In this document: piece by piece, positions 32,392-42,218 of the stretch
Numbering within the stretch: position 1 is the stretch's first letter
Layout: the number at the start of each line of letters is the position of its first letter
Source of the DNA: Verrucomicrobiota bacterium
GTDB lineage: Bacteria > Verrucomicrobiota > Verrucomicrobiia > CAIQCK01
Length of the DNA stretch: 64,000 nt
Direction of reading: 5' to 3'
Assembly: GCA_016235595.1 (NCBI GenBank)
Contig: JACRJX010000002.1
Span: 1-64,000 of the forward strand
Translations under genes and position numbers: made by a program
The notes under the pieces: generated by a model
The model's database searches: none
The model's input: only the letters and a program-made list of their open reading frames with translations
Told to the model about the DNA's origin: nothing

Positions 32392-32392
32392 T

Positions 32393-33658
32393 CTAAAACA
32401 CCGGCACGAAGTCGCCCTGCGCGTCAAACGCCAGCGGCGCAGGCTCCGTCTGCTTGCGCAGGTCGGAGCGGCGGCTCAGTTCTTCCAGATAGGCCTCCGA
32501 CGCCAGTACGGTCTCGCAGCTCAGGGTGTTCTTGATCCAGAGCGCCTTTACCTTCCGAGTGTCGGGCAAGCCACTCGTGGCCAGCGCCACCTCCAGTGCT
32601 TCGCGGTCAGTCGGCAGGTGCATCGGCATCCTCGCGTTCACCGGCGTTAACGCTGTGATCGTGTTCACCCACGTCGCCTTCGTGTCCACGGCCTTGTAGA
32701 GCCGGTCATGGATGAAGTCGGCCATGCCGATGCCGGCGGCGTTACCGTAGCTGTCGGGATGCAGCGACCGCACGTAGAGGCGGCGCGCGGCGTTCGGGCT
32801 GGGCTTAAGAAAACTCCCGTCTATCTCGCGCCGAATGACGTTAGTGTCCATGCCAGTGCCGCTGAAGTTCTTGCCCATTTCGTCCACGATCAACAGGTCC
32901 ACCTCGTCGAACGGCAGGCGCGGCAACAGCGACCGCGCAAGCTTCAACAGTTCAAGCTCCTCCTGTTCCATCGTCGGCGTCGGCACCGCCACGATGCGCG
33001 CAGTCTTGTGAAACTGGTTTTCGATGATGCCGACGCCGAACGCGATCTTGCTGAGCTTGAGCACCTCGCGCGCCACGGCCACCAACGCCTTCGCATGACT
33101 CATCCGCGCGCTGGCCTGGTGGAACTGGTGGGCGCCCTTCTGCTTGCCGAGACCGATCGTGGCCATCTTCATCAATCCACTCTCAATCGGCCCGTGGAAA
33201 TCTGTATGAGGCTTGATGCGATTGACCAGCACGATGGCGTCCGCGCCACGCGCGTTCTTGTCCTGATAAACAATGAACCCCAACTCCGGGTCACGGCCCA
33301 GTTCGACGACCTCCATGCTGCTCTTGATCGGCACGCCCATGGCCGCCTCGGTGATGCCGTAGTGCGCAAGCACGTCGATCTGGCCCGCGTCCGTCGCGCC
33401 GCCGTGGCTGCCCATCGCGGGCACAATGAATACCTTCGCGCCGAGCTTCTTCAACTCGTCGCAAACCGTGCGGACAATAACGTCGTAGTTGGTAATGCCG
33501 CGGCTGCCCGCCCCCACCGCCACCGTCATGCCGGGTCGGATGGCCTTGGATGCCGGCAACGCGGCCATCGCCTCACGCACAGCCGCCGCCGGGTCGCCGA
33601 TGCTTGGCGCATCAAAAAGCTGCTTTAACCGAAAGAACCTTGGAAGTGTATCGTTCAT
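32393..33658 (-). CDS. LarA-like (DUF2088) nickel-pincer-type lactate racemase homologue
   Basis: The ATG at 33658 (MNDTLPRFFRLKQLF) is preferred over an upstream start at 33721, whose 21 residues are basic and non-conserved. The 421-aa protein has the LarA N-terminal layout: GMTVAVGAGSRG, VIVRTVCDELKKLG, AMGSHGGAT (a His-containing loop) and RIKPHTDFHG. Its C-terminal half (IVDEMGKNFSGTGMDTNV) also fits the DUF2088 family. Family members use the nickel-pincer cofactor to epimerise 2-hydroxy acids. No larB/C/E genes are seen nearby, so the substrate and cofactor supply are open. Confidence 0.7.
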   Translation of the reverse strand: MNDTLPRFFRLKQLFDAPSIGDPAAAVREAMAALPASKAIRPGMTVAVGAGSRGITNYDVIVRTVCDELKKLGAKVFIVPAMGSHGGATDAGQIDVLAHYGITEAAMGVPIKSSMEVVELGRDPELGFIVYQDKNARGADAIVLVNRIKPHTDFHGPIESGLMKMATIGLGKQKGAHQFHQASARMSHAKALVAVAREVLKLSKIAFGVGIIENQFHKTARIVAVPTPTMEQEELELLKLARSLLPRLPFDEVDLLIVDEMGKNFSGTGMDTNVIRREIDGSFLKPSPNAARRLYVRSLHPDSYGNAAGIGMADFIHDRLYKAVDTKATWVNTITALTPVNARMPMHLPTDREALEVALATSGLPDTRKVKALWIKNTLSCETVLASEAYLEELSRRSDLRKQTEPAPLAFDAQGDFVPVF

Positions 33659-33776
33659 ATCTATACCACGGTAGCGCGCCCTCTTTCGGCGGACAAGTCT
33701 GGAGTCGGTGACGACAACCATCTCACGCCTGACAAGCGGTTTTGCCGCATCTTGTCGATACCGCCAGCAGATGAAT

Positions 33777-33809
33777 GCCGGCTGCTACAGTTGTGGGGAC
33801 GCAGCCGGC
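33777..33809. repeat. 9-bp perfect hairpin in the 299-base gap before the FHA gene's 3' end
   Basis: GCCGGCTGC (33777-33785) pairs with GCAGCCGGC (33801-33809) around a 15-base loop. It lies between the LarA-like gene's 5' end and the FHA gene's 3' end. No T run follows. The rest of the gap shows no gene. Confidence 0.5.
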
Positions 33810-33957
33810 GGATCGGATTTCAAGGCTAGCTGCCATGGTAATAGGAGCTACTCCAATTCGGATGAAACGGATTAGTATGCGCATTTCGAGTGCACACACA
33901 GTCACCTTCGCGCCGTTTCGGTCATCTCAGCTACAGCGCGGCGGCCCCAACCAACTT

Positions 33958-35871
33958 TTATTGGCCCGCTGCAACAGGCTGGAGTTTCTCGAAAGCGGCC
34001 TTGACGGACGCTGGTGAGAATTCCTCACCAATAACCTGCCCGCCCACTCGCACCTGCACCGCATGGCCGCAAATTTTCTGTCCTTCGGGCGCCCGATAAT
34101 TCCATCGCCTTCCATTGGCACTGATCGAGGCCGTTTCGATGGTCTTCGTTTCAAGCGGTTTGAGATCGATAATCTCTTCCGTCCCGTAAGCGGTTTCTCG
34201 CCCCCCACGCATGTCGGCCCTCACAATGCCCCAGCGAACGGCAATACCAGAGACGGGTTCTCGCGAAGTGTTTCGGATAAAGATCGTCAACGATCGAGTT
34301 TGATGGTAGGTGGCCCTGTTGCCGGCACCGAGAGCCAGGTTCTTGTTACTGTTCACCGCTCTCGCTAGGACCAATTGAACTGGACAAACCAGCGGCCTTC
34401 CAGGGGGGAGCGAAACGGCCGCCGGTTGTTGCTGCTGATTAGGAAAGACCGGCGCGCCACCCCGCACGAGAGCAGTCGCAATTCCTGCTGGCATCCCACC
34501 TCTCGTAGGTTTGCCCTTGCCCGTGATCTCCAGAAGTTCAATTCGGTAAAAAACGACGTTGTTCTTGTGAGCGGCAAGTCCCACGAGTCGCTTGTCGGGC
34601 ATGGTCCAGTAACGATCATCCAGACTGGCATCGCTGAAGTCTGTGGACCATTCTGAAATGAGCTTGCCGTCCAAGTAAGCTTTCACACCGGTTTTCCGGA
34701 CTGCGAGGACTGAGGTTCTCTGTCCGGTTCTGAGGCAGCTTTCGCTGCGGACGGTGGTCCGGTTGCCGCCAAGCGTTCCAATCCCGCCAACCAGTTGGAA
34801 GCCAAAGAGTGTGTTCTTGATAGCCCCCATTTGCCACATGGCCATCCTGCCTGTTTGTGAGAAATACTGACTGACTTCATCCTCGCCGCTGAGGCGGTTA
34901 AAAACGATTCGAAAGTCATATTCCTCCGGCGTCTCAAAAGGGATTTGAATCCGCGAGAATTGTTCCGGTTCTGCAACCAACGTGCCGGCGCGCAAACTCC
35001 ACTTGCCCTTGACACTGTCTATTGCCGGATTGATCAGCGGCATTAGGTTGATAGCACGCTGCCACAAGACGCTATTTGCTGGCACCATTTCAGCGCTGGC
35101 TACGGAGTTCAACTTGGCTTGTTGGATCGGTACATTCGACGAGACAGACGGCACGAGCGTGGGGGCTGGCGTTGTGACCGGCGGCGGTGTTGCGGCTGAT
35201 GTTGGAGCAGCAGCGGCAATAGGCGCGGGCGCTGTGGCTGGCGGCGTGGCAGGCGCGGCCACCGTATTGGACAGGGACACGGGTGGAAGCGCCGGGGCTG
35301 TAGCGATGCCTAGAACTTGCGCGCGCGATGTCTCCGCTAACGGAGCCGTCTTTGCACTGTCAGCGACGGGCGTGTCGACAGGCGGGTTCACGTTCCTCAA
35401 TGTTTGATACGCGAAATAGCCGCCGCCAGCCAACGCGACCAACGCGACCAATTGCACGAGTGTGAGCACGGCAGATTTGAGCCGTGACCCCTCGGCTTTG
35501 GGGCTGGATACTCTGTGTTGCGGCCAGGTTATCTGTTGCGGAGGTGGAGGGAGAACCGCCGTGTTAGGAAGATGCAGTTTCACCTCGGTTGTTGTAAACT
35601 CCGCTTCCACTGATCCGAAAGCGATCCTGTTACTGTCTTCAAGCGTTACCAGAATGACTTTTTTTCCTTGGACGGTCGTGCCCTTCGCAGATTGGAGGTC
35701 TCGCAGAATGCATTCCCTATTCTGACGATTGATGACCGCGTGGTGATCCGATACAGATTCATCATCAATACAAATACCGTTATCCGAGGCTCGGCCAATG
35801 GTAATTTCCTCTCCGATTAATTCCGCGGTCGCACCTTGGAGAGGTCCTGTAAGAAAATACAACTTATCCAT
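33958..35871 (-). CDS. FHA-domain membrane protein with C-terminal concanavalin-like domain (637 aa)
   Basis: Residues 1-95 form an FHA domain (TIGRASDNG, then ESVSDHHAVI), the phosphothreonine-binding fold, cytoplasmic. A transmembrane helix follows at about 134-154 (AVLTLVQLVALVALAGGGYF). After a Pro/Ala/Thr-rich extracytoplasmic linker (about 165-255) there is a beta-rich domain (about 275-450; WSLRAGTLVAEPEQFSRIQI, GVKAYLDGKLISEW) like laminin-G/DUF1080-type concanavalin folds, and a final 180-residue domain. FHA proteins read signals from Ser/Thr kinases; one such kinase lies at 59 kb. Two dyads precede the gene (35944-35984). Confidence 0.75.
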   Translation of the reverse strand: MDKLYFLTGPLQGATAELIGEEITIGRASDNGICIDDESVSDHHAVINRQNRECILRDLQSAKGTTVQGKKVILVTLEDSNRIAFGSVEAEFTTTEVKLHLPNTAVLPPPPQQITWPQHRVSSPKAEGSRLKSAVLTLVQLVALVALAGGGYFAYQTLRNVNPPVDTPVADSAKTAPLAETSRAQVLGIATAPALPPVSLSNTVAAPATPPATAPAPIAAAAPTSAATPPPVTTPAPTLVPSVSSNVPIQQAKLNSVASAEMVPANSVLWQRAINLMPLINPAIDSVKGKWSLRAGTLVAEPEQFSRIQIPFETPEEYDFRIVFNRLSGEDEVSQYFSQTGRMAMWQMGAIKNTLFGFQLVGGIGTLGGNRTTVRSESCLRTGQRTSVLAVRKTGVKAYLDGKLISEWSTDFSDASLDDRYWTMPDKRLVGLAAHKNNVVFYRIELLEITGKGKPTRGGMPAGIATALVRGGAPVFPNQQQQPAAVSLPPGRPLVCPVQLVLARAVNSNKNLALGAGNRATYHQTRSLTIFIRNTSREPVSGIAVRWGIVRADMRGGRETAYGTEEIIDLKPLETKTIETASISANGRRWNYRAPEGQKICGHAVQVRVGGQVIGEEFSPASVKAAFEKLQPVAAGQ

Positions 35872-35943
35872 GCTATCTCGGCTCCTTTAGTAGGGATGGC
35901 GACACTGCTGCAGATGCTCTCACGGGAAGCAACAACCGTCAAC

Positions 35944-35984
35944 ATAGGGGAATACCCTATTTCAACATCGGAGAATCTCCGATG
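35944..35984 (-). promoter_or_regulatory. Two adjacent dyads upstream of the FHA gene
   Basis: ATAGGG-gaata-CCCTAT (35944-35960) and CATCGGAG-aat-CTCCGATG (35966-35984) lie side by side 73-113 bases upstream of the FHA start (35871). They share a GGnGAAT core with the same spacing. They could be operator half-sites for one regulator, or hairpins of the HrpB mRNA end. No T run follows either, so they are not obvious terminators. Confidence 0.45.
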
Positions 35985-36042
35985 CCGCCATCACACGTCG
36001 GCCGATCCATGACTCATGCCACGCAGCAACTGATTATGCCTC

Positions 36043-38655
36043 TCACAACCACGCTACGCCTTTGTATTTCGTCAGTGCGTTCCGCTTGAGCTGCGGATAA
36101 ACCGTTTTCCAGAACCCTTCCAAGTCTTGCGTCGTTTCGAGCCGTTTGCCATCGGGTGCGGTTAGTTGGACACACACGGGCAGCTTGCCGTCGCAGATGC
36201 GCGGATGTTCTTTAACGCCGAAAATCTCGTGCAGCTTGACGGTGATGGCGGGCGGGGCGTCGTCGGCGGCATAGACAAGCTTCAAGCGCTTGCCGTTGGA
36301 GAGCGTGACAACTTCCGGGGCGAGGTCATTGACGAAGTCGCGCTGCACGACGGTGAGCCTGTCGCGGAACGCCGGCAGCAACGGCCGATCCTTGGCCTCC
36401 TTGTAGAGTAGCGTGCCGCTGAGCGCACGGCTGAGGCATTCGAGTGTCGTCGCGCTATCAAAGGCGGACAGTTCCAGTTCAGGGAATGCTCGCGCCACGA
36501 GGCGCACTCGGGCCAGCCATTGCTTCAGTTCATGATTCCAGTGCGGAAGCTCAATCTCGTCGTTAAGAAACTCCTTCGCCAGCGCTGCCGCCGCTTCCTT
36601 CGGATGCGTGCAGTTCTGGTGTGAGTGGTCGAGAATCAGATCGCGGTAACGCAGCAATCGCACGCAGGCGACGCGGCGTTGGGCGCGGTCGTAAAGATGC
36701 TCCGTCTTCTCGACGAGCTGGCCGGGTATCAACTCGCGCAACCATTCCAGTTTTACCTCGCTGGCGAGGCCGAGCAGGGTCAATTGCTTGTGCTCACGCG
36801 TGACGATCTGACGGATTTCAGCAGCCACGAGCAAGTCGGACTTCTGCACGACGCTCTCGCGCATCAACGTGCCTGAACGGCCGCCAGCCACGACACAATC
36901 GAGCGTCCCCTTGTCCACACGGCGCGCGAGGTGGTCCGCGAAGCCTGCAAGCACGCATTTCAGGAGGTCGTCATCGGAGAACTTTGCGTCTTCACCGCGG
37001 ATGCCGGCCTTTTCACAGAGGTCAAGGAGTTGCTCGTAGGTGTCCTCGACGTTGGCAGCCGTAAGCGCATGGATGCCGGCGTGGCGGCAGGCGTCGAGAC
37101 TGAAGTTGCGCTGCTTGGCCCAGTTGAACGCGCGCACAAGGGTGAAGAAGTCGGAGTTGTCGTTGGTCTGGAACAGCTCCAGCATCTCCTTGGCGGATTC
37201 ATCCTTCGAGCGGACCATCATATCGCGACCGCTGACGAGCGCGGCCCAGAGCGCAACCGTCTTCACACAGCCGCGTTTCGCAGCTTCCACCAGCATCCGC
37301 GCGTAACGCGGATGCACGGGAAGGCGGATCATGCGACGGCCAATGTCGGTGATTCCACTGACGCCGATGACTTCAGGAGGTGAAACGCGTGTTGCGTCAG
37401 CGCCTATGGGCGGCGCGGTTTCAATCGCGCCCAGCCGTTCGAGCATCTCCAGCGCGGCTTGGACGGCGGTGCAGTCCATTTTGTCCGGCAGGTCGAAGTT
37501 GGCGATGTCGCGCACACCGAGTGAGCAAAGCAGCAGGACGACGCTCGCGAGATCCGTGCGATGGATCTCCGGCGTATTGGTCACGGGGCGATCCTTGTGG
37601 TTGACCAGCGTCCAGAGCCGACGGCACTCGCCCGGCGCAGTGCGTCCGGCGCGTCCCGCGCGCTGGTCCGCAGAGGCGTGGCTGATCGGCTCGATGCGCA
37701 ACGCACTGATGCCGAGCGCCGCATCGTAGCGATTGATGCGCGCCAAGCCGCTGTCCACCACGAAGCGCACACCGTCAATGGTGACGGATGTTTCGGCGAC
37801 GTTGGTGGCAACGATGACCTTGCGTGATTCCGACGGCTGGAAGACGCGATCCTGGTCTTCCGGCGGCAGTTCGCCGTAGAGCGGCAGCAGGGTCAATCGT
37901 TCGCGCGAGCGGATGTTGCGAATGGCGCTGAGGGTTTGCTGAATCTCCCAGACGCCCGGCATGAACACCAGAATGTCACCGGGCTTGCCGCTGAGGAGAA
38001 TGCGGTCGACCTCGTCCGCGGCAATCTCTTGCGGCGGGCGGCGGTCAGGGGCGTCAATGTGGCGGATGTCAACCGGAAACGAGCGCCCCTCGGAACGCAG
38101 CACCGGGCAGCCACCGAGATACGCGGCCACGGGCTCGGCGTCGAGTGTCGCAGACATCACCATCAGCAAAAGGTCAGGCCGCTGCGATGCTTGCAGCTGT
38201 TTCGCCAAACCGAGCGCAACGTCGCTGAACAGATTCCTCTCGTGGAACTCATCGAATAGAATCGCGCCAACTGAAGCAAGATCGGGTTCGTCTTGAAGCT
38301 GCCGCAGCAACACGCCTTCAGTCATGAACAGGATGCGTGTCTCCGCCGACGCGCGGTCGTCGAACCGGATCAGGTAGCCGACCTCTCCGCCCAGCGCCAC
38401 GCCGCGCTCCGCCGCGACGCGCGCGGCAACGCTGCGAGTCGCAACGCGCCGCGGTTGAAGCACGATGATCCGCCTGTCGCCGACGCGGCCATCTTCGTGC
38501 AGCATCTGGCAGACCTGCGTTGTCTTGCCGGAGCCTGTCGGCGCAATGACGACCAAACGGTTATGCTGCCGCCAGGCGGCGCGGAGCGAGTCGTGCAACG
38601 CCCAGATCGGCAGACGGCGTGCGGTTTGTGCAAGCGTAGTCATCGCGCGAATCAT
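36043..38655 (-). CDS. hrpB: ATP-dependent RNA helicase HrpB
   Basis: This 870-aa DEAH-box helicase has Walker A APTGSGKTTQV (about residues 38-48), FDEFHER, MSATLD, VAETSVTIDGV, and the motif VI stretch QRAGRAGRTAPG. The C-terminal region, with the closing 'ETTQDLEGFWKTVYPQ...KYKGVAWL', is the HrpB-specific C-domain. HrpB homologues unwind RNA; the biological role is poorly known in most bacteria. An in-frame ATG at 38643 (MTTLAQ) is an alternative start. It runs upstream of the FHA gene and is separated from it by 172 bases. Confidence 0.85.
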   Translation of the reverse strand: MIRAMTTLAQTARRLPIWALHDSLRAAWRQHNRLVVIAPTGSGKTTQVCQMLHEDGRVGDRRIIVLQPRRVATRSVAARVAAERGVALGGEVGYLIRFDDRASAETRILFMTEGVLLRQLQDEPDLASVGAILFDEFHERNLFSDVALGLAKQLQASQRPDLLLMVMSATLDAEPVAAYLGGCPVLRSEGRSFPVDIRHIDAPDRRPPQEIAADEVDRILLSGKPGDILVFMPGVWEIQQTLSAIRNIRSRERLTLLPLYGELPPEDQDRVFQPSESRKVIVATNVAETSVTIDGVRFVVDSGLARINRYDAALGISALRIEPISHASADQRAGRAGRTAPGECRRLWTLVNHKDRPVTNTPEIHRTDLASVVLLLCSLGVRDIANFDLPDKMDCTAVQAALEMLERLGAIETAPPIGADATRVSPPEVIGVSGITDIGRRMIRLPVHPRYARMLVEAAKRGCVKTVALWAALVSGRDMMVRSKDESAKEMLELFQTNDNSDFFTLVRAFNWAKQRNFSLDACRHAGIHALTAANVEDTYEQLLDLCEKAGIRGEDAKFSDDDLLKCVLAGFADHLARRVDKGTLDCVVAGGRSGTLMRESVVQKSDLLVAAEIRQIVTREHKQLTLLGLASEVKLEWLRELIPGQLVEKTEHLYDRAQRRVACVRLLRYRDLILDHSHQNCTHPKEAAAALAKEFLNDEIELPHWNHELKQWLARVRLVARAFPELELSAFDSATTLECLSRALSGTLLYKEAKDRPLLPAFRDRLTVVQRDFVNDLAPEVVTLSNGKRLKLVYAADDAPPAITVKLHEIFGVKEHPRICDGKLPVCVQLTAPDGKRLETTQDLEGFWKTVYPQLKRNALTKYKGVAWL

Positions 38656-38715
38656 CTTACGGCGAACCGCCCTTGACGCAAGACTGTGACAAGCGAAGAC
38701 AACAGGTTGCGGGCA

Positions 38716-39483
38716 TCAAACGCGCGGGGCATGAACGCGCAGTTTCAGGCCTGCGGTGATGAAGTCAGTGTTCATGCGGGAGATGAAACTCATGGAGATG
38801 CCCTTGGGGCAGACGGCCTCGCACGAACCGGTGGCCGTGCATGCGCCAAAACCGGCTTCGTCCATCGCTTGCACCATCCCGAGCACTCGCGGGTCCTTTT
38901 CCGGCGCGCCCTGCGGCAGAAGGTTCAAATGCGCAACCTTGGCCGCAACAAAGAGGCTGGCCGATGCGTTCTTGCACGAGGCGACGCACGCGCCGCAACC
39001 GATGCAGGACGCGGCGTCCATCGCCAGATCGGAGTGGTATTTTCGCAACTGCACCGTGTTTGCTTCGGGCGCGGAACCCGCATTGACCGATATGTAGCCG
39101 CCAGCCTGAATGATGAGATCAAGCGCACTACGATCCACGACGAGGTCTTTGATCAGCGGAAACGCCTTCGCGCGAAACGGCTCGACGGTGATGACCTCGC
39201 CGTCCTTGAAGCTGCGCATGTAAGTCTGGCAGGTGGTCACCCTCTTTTCGGGGCCATGGGCCTTGCCATTGATGACGCAGGAACACGCGCCGCAGATGCC
39301 CTCGCGGCAATCGCTGTCGAACGCAATCGGCTCTTCACCCTGTTTGACGAGCCTCTCGTTGAGGACGTCGAGCATCTCCAGGAACGACATGCGGTCACTG
39401 GCGTCCTTCACCTCATACTCGACGAATCGCCCCTGACTTCCCGCATTCTTCTGGCGCCAGACTCGAAGGGTGACGTTCTTCAC
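38716..39483 (-). CDS. sdhB: Succinate dehydrogenase/fumarate reductase iron-sulfur subunit
   Basis: This 255-aa protein carries the [2Fe-2S] ligands in [21 protein letters not shown] and CQTY (about residues 58-88). The [4Fe-4S]/[3Fe-4S] clusters lie in [11 protein letters not shown] and [10 protein letters not shown]. It relays electrons from SdhA to the membrane subunit. It overlaps sdhA by 4 bases and is the last gene of an sdhCAB operon in the order of single-cytochrome-b type complexes (as in Bacteroidetes and Epsilonproteobacteria). Confidence 0.92.
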   Translation of the reverse strand: MKNVTLRVWRQKNAGSQGRFVEYEVKDASDRMSFLEMLDVLNERLVKQGEEPIAFDSDCREGICGACSCVINGKAHGPEKRVTTCQTYMRSFKDGEVITVEPFRAKAFPLIKDLVVDRSALDLIIQAGGYISVNAGSAPEANTVQLRKYHSDLAMDAASCIGCGACVASCKNASASLFVAAKVAHLNLLPQGAPEKDPRVLGMVQAMDEAGFGACTATGSCEAVCPKGISMSFISRMNTDFITAGLKLRVHAPRV

Positions 39484-41393
39484 TTGTAACTCCTTTGCGC
39501 CATGTGCGCTTCCTCATAGACCAGAAGCTCTTTGTGGAGTTGCGCCGGCTTGTCGGAACCGGCAAATTCCCACGCTGCAACGTAGGCGTGCTCGGCGTCG
39601 TTGCGCAGGCACTCGCCTTCCGGCGTTTGGAATTCCTGTCGGAAATGGCAGCCGCACGACTCGGCACGGGAGAGCGCATCGCGGCACAACAACTCACCCA
39701 GTTCCAGAAAGTCCGCTACGCGGCCCGCGCGCTCGAGCGCCATATTAAGGTCATCGTGCGAACCGGGCACGAGGACATTCTGCCAGAACTCGTGGCGGAG
39801 TTCGGCAATCTCCACGATGGCTTTTTTCAGGCCGGTCTCCTGGCGCGCCATGCCGCAGTTGTTCCACAGAATCCTGCCGAGTTGCTTGTGAAACTCCACG
39901 GGCGTGCGTTTGCCGCGAATGGTCAGCAGCTTGTTGAGACGCTCCACCGTCCCCTGCTCCGCCTGTTTCGCCTCGGCCACGTCCGATGAGGGCCGACGCA
40001 CTTCGTTGCAGGCCAGATAGTCTCCGATGGTATAGGGCAGGATAAAATACCCGTCGCCCAGGCCCTGCATCAATCCGCTCGCGCCAAGACGGTTCGCGCC
40101 GTGGTCGGAGAAGTTGGCCTCACCGATAACGAACAAGCCGGGCAGATTGCTCATCAGGTTGTAGTCCACCCAGAGGCCACCCATCGTGTAGTGGACAGCG
40201 GGATAGATTCGCATCGGCGTTTCGTAAGCGTCGTCGGCGGTGATTTCCCGATACATCTCGAAGAGATTCCCGTAACGCTCCTCCACGATCTCCTTGCCCA
40301 GCCGCGCGACCGCATCGCGAAAGTCCAGGAACACACCCAGCCCGCCAGGTCCCACGCCGCGACCTTCGTCGCACACACGTTTTGCAGCGCGACTGGCAAT
40401 GTCGCGCGGGACAAGATTCCCGTAGGCTGGGTAAGTCCGCTCCAAATAATAATCGCGCTCGCCTTCGGGGATGTCCCGCGGCGCGCGGTTGTCGCCGCCT
40501 TTCTTCGGCACCCACACGCGGCCGTCATTCCGCAGAGACTCGGACATCAATGTCAGCTTGGACTGGTAGTCGCCCGAAACGGGGATGCAGGTCGGATGGA
40601 TTTGCGTGAAGCACGGGTTCGCGAACAACGCGCCCTTCCGGTGCGCGCGCCAGATGGCAGTCGCATTGGACGCGCCGCCGGACGTGGACAGATAGAAAGC
40701 GTTGGAGTATCCGCCGGTCGCCAGCACCACGGCGTCCGCCATGACGGAGGAAATCCTTCCGCTCACCAAATCCCGAACCACAATGCCTTTCGCATGACCG
40801 TTGACGACGATCAGTTCCAACATTTCGTGACGCGGGAACATCTTCACCGCACCCAGGCTGACCTGGTGCGACAGCGCCTGATACGCTCCCAACAGCAATT
40901 GCTGCCCCGTCTGGCCACGCGCGTAGAACGTTCGCGACACCTGCGCGCCGCCAAAGGAACGCGTTGCCAGATAGCCGCTGTATTCGCGGGCAAACGGCAC
41001 CCCTTGGGCCACTGCGTGGTCAATCACGTTCACACTGACCTCCGCCATGCGATAGACGTTTGCCTCGCGCGCGCGGAAGTCGCCGCCCTTGAGCGTGTCG
41101 TAGAACAACCGGTAAATGTTGTCACCGTCGTTGCGGTAGTTCTTGGCCGCATTGATGCCACCCTGCGCTGCCACGCTGTGCGCGCGACGGGCGCTGTCCT
41201 GAATGCAGAACGATTTGACGTTGTAGCCAAGTTCCGCGAGTGTGGCGGCCGCAGAGGCGCCCGACAAACCTGTGCCCACCACGATGATGTCGTACTTGCG
41301 CTTATTGGCGGGGCTGACAAGCCGGATCTCGTGCTTGTGGTTGGTCCACTTCTGCGTCAGCGGGCCAGGAGGAATGTGCGCGTTGAAATTCAT
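39480..41393 (-). CDS. sdhA: Succinate dehydrogenase/fumarate reductase flavoprotein subunit
   Basis: This 637-aa protein has an FAD-binding Rossmann start [20 protein letters not shown] (about residues 36-55), the covalent-FAD His in [16 protein letters not shown] (about 69-84), active-site strands ARGQTGQQ and [10 protein letters not shown], and the catalytic Arg in the [12 protein letters not shown] region. Oxidises succinate to fumarate, or the reverse. Length is as expected for the B-type, one-cytochrome family. It is two bases from the sdhC stop. Confidence 0.93.
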   Translation of the reverse strand: MNFNAHIPPGPLTQKWTNHKHEIRLVSPANKRKYDIIVVGTGLSGASAAATLAELGYNVKSFCIQDSARRAHSVAAQGGINAAKNYRNDGDNIYRLFYDTLKGGDFRAREANVYRMAEVSVNVIDHAVAQGVPFAREYSGYLATRSFGGAQVSRTFYARGQTGQQLLLGAYQALSHQVSLGAVKMFPRHEMLELIVVNGHAKGIVVRDLVSGRISSVMADAVVLATGGYSNAFYLSTSGGASNATAIWRAHRKGALFANPCFTQIHPTCIPVSGDYQSKLTLMSESLRNDGRVWVPKKGGDNRAPRDIPEGERDYYLERTYPAYGNLVPRDIASRAAKRVCDEGRGVGPGGLGVFLDFRDAVARLGKEIVEERYGNLFEMYREITADDAYETPMRIYPAVHYTMGGLWVDYNLMSNLPGLFVIGEANFSDHGANRLGASGLMQGLGDGYFILPYTIGDYLACNEVRRPSSDVAEAKQAEQGTVERLNKLLTIRGKRTPVEFHKQLGRILWNNCGMARQETGLKKAIVEIAELRHEFWQNVLVPGSHDDLNMALERAGRVADFLELGELLCRDALSRAESCGCHFRQEFQTPEGECLRNDAEHAYVAAWEFAGSDKPAQLHKELLVYEEAHMAQRSYK

Positions 41394-41394
41394 G

Positions 41395-42072
41395 TTACCT
41401 TGCCGCTCCTAACCACAAAGCCACAGGCACTGCGGCAAAACCGAGAAACATCACCGCCGCCGCCACCACCGCCGTCCTGTCAATCCGGCTCGCGTAGGTT
41501 TCATACCGCCACCCGAGCGACTGGCACATGGCCCGCAGAGCGTGACTGAGATGAAAGCACAGCGCCCCGACTCCCACCACGTAGGTTGCGACGACCCATC
41601 CGTTGGACATGGCTGTGACTATCATCCGATGCACGTCATACCAGCCACGGTCATCCCGGAACGTCAGAAAAACGGGGTTGGTCACGCCCAGAGTGAAATG
41701 CAGCAAGTGATAAACGATGAAACAGAAAATAATCGACCCGCTGATAAACATCGTGCGCGAGGCGAGCGTGGCGCCGACCAACTCCTTCACCTCATAGCCG
41801 ATCTGGCGCTTGGCGCGGTTCTCCAAAGTCAACGTGATGGCGGTGTAAACATGAAAAACACCTGCGACGACCATGCAGAGCCGCATCGGCCAGAGTATCT
41901 CAAGGTTCGTTTTGAGAAAGTCAGCGTAGCGATTGATGATATGATGTCCCAGGAACACCTGCAGGTTGCCCGCCATGTGAACGACGACAAACACGAACAT
42001 GAACAAGCCCGTGACGGCCATCACGCACTTCCTGCCAACGGTTGTTCCAAAGACCTTGCGAATGCTATTCAT
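41395..42072 (-). CDS. sdhC: Succinate dehydrogenase cytochrome b558 subunit (SdhC, five-helix type)
   Basis: This 225-aa membrane protein has five hydrophobic helices and His-containing segments [23 protein letters not shown] and CFHLSHA that serve as ligands for two haems. It anchors SdhA/SdhB and passes electrons to or from quinone. It is the first gene of sdhCAB. The single-subunit, dihaem type goes with menaquinone-using complexes. The 146-base gap upstream holds its promoter region. Confidence 0.88.
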   Translation of the reverse strand: MNSIRKVFGTTVGRKCVMAVTGLFMFVFVVVHMAGNLQVFLGHHIINRYADFLKTNLEILWPMRLCMVVAGVFHVYTAITLTLENRAKRQIGYEVKELVGATLASRTMFISGSIIFCFIVYHLLHFTLGVTNPVFLTFRDDRGWYDVHRMIVTAMSNGWVVATYVVGVGALCFHLSHALRAMCQSLGWRYETYASRIDRTAVVAAAVMFLGFAAVPVALWLGAAR

Positions 42073-42218
42073 GCCAGACTGCTTGGATTCAATTTCATTA
42101 AAGCATGGCTTGATACTGTGCTTTTTCTACCACGTCAAGCAATGCACGCGAAAAACACGGAAACGCCCTGCGCCCCTGTTGCGATGGCCCTCAGAAAATT
42201 CTCATCCCATCCAACGAC

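Larger units (their letters stand above)
31876..32392. other. 517-base gap between 3D gene and LarA-like gene
   Basis: Apart from the macro-domain remnant (32151-32342, minus strand) and the palindrome at 32362-32391 I see no gene. Several open frames here lack family character. The gap contains the 3D gene's promoter and the end of the LarA-like gene. Confidence 0.6.

Noticed and set aside
31963..32427. 154-aa minus-strand frame beside the LarA-like gene
   Set aside because: No protein character, and it overlaps the better-supported macro-domain remnant in another frame.
40101..41549. 482-aa plus-strand frame across sdhA
   Set aside because: It is the antisense of the well-supported sdhA gene and has no protein family character.
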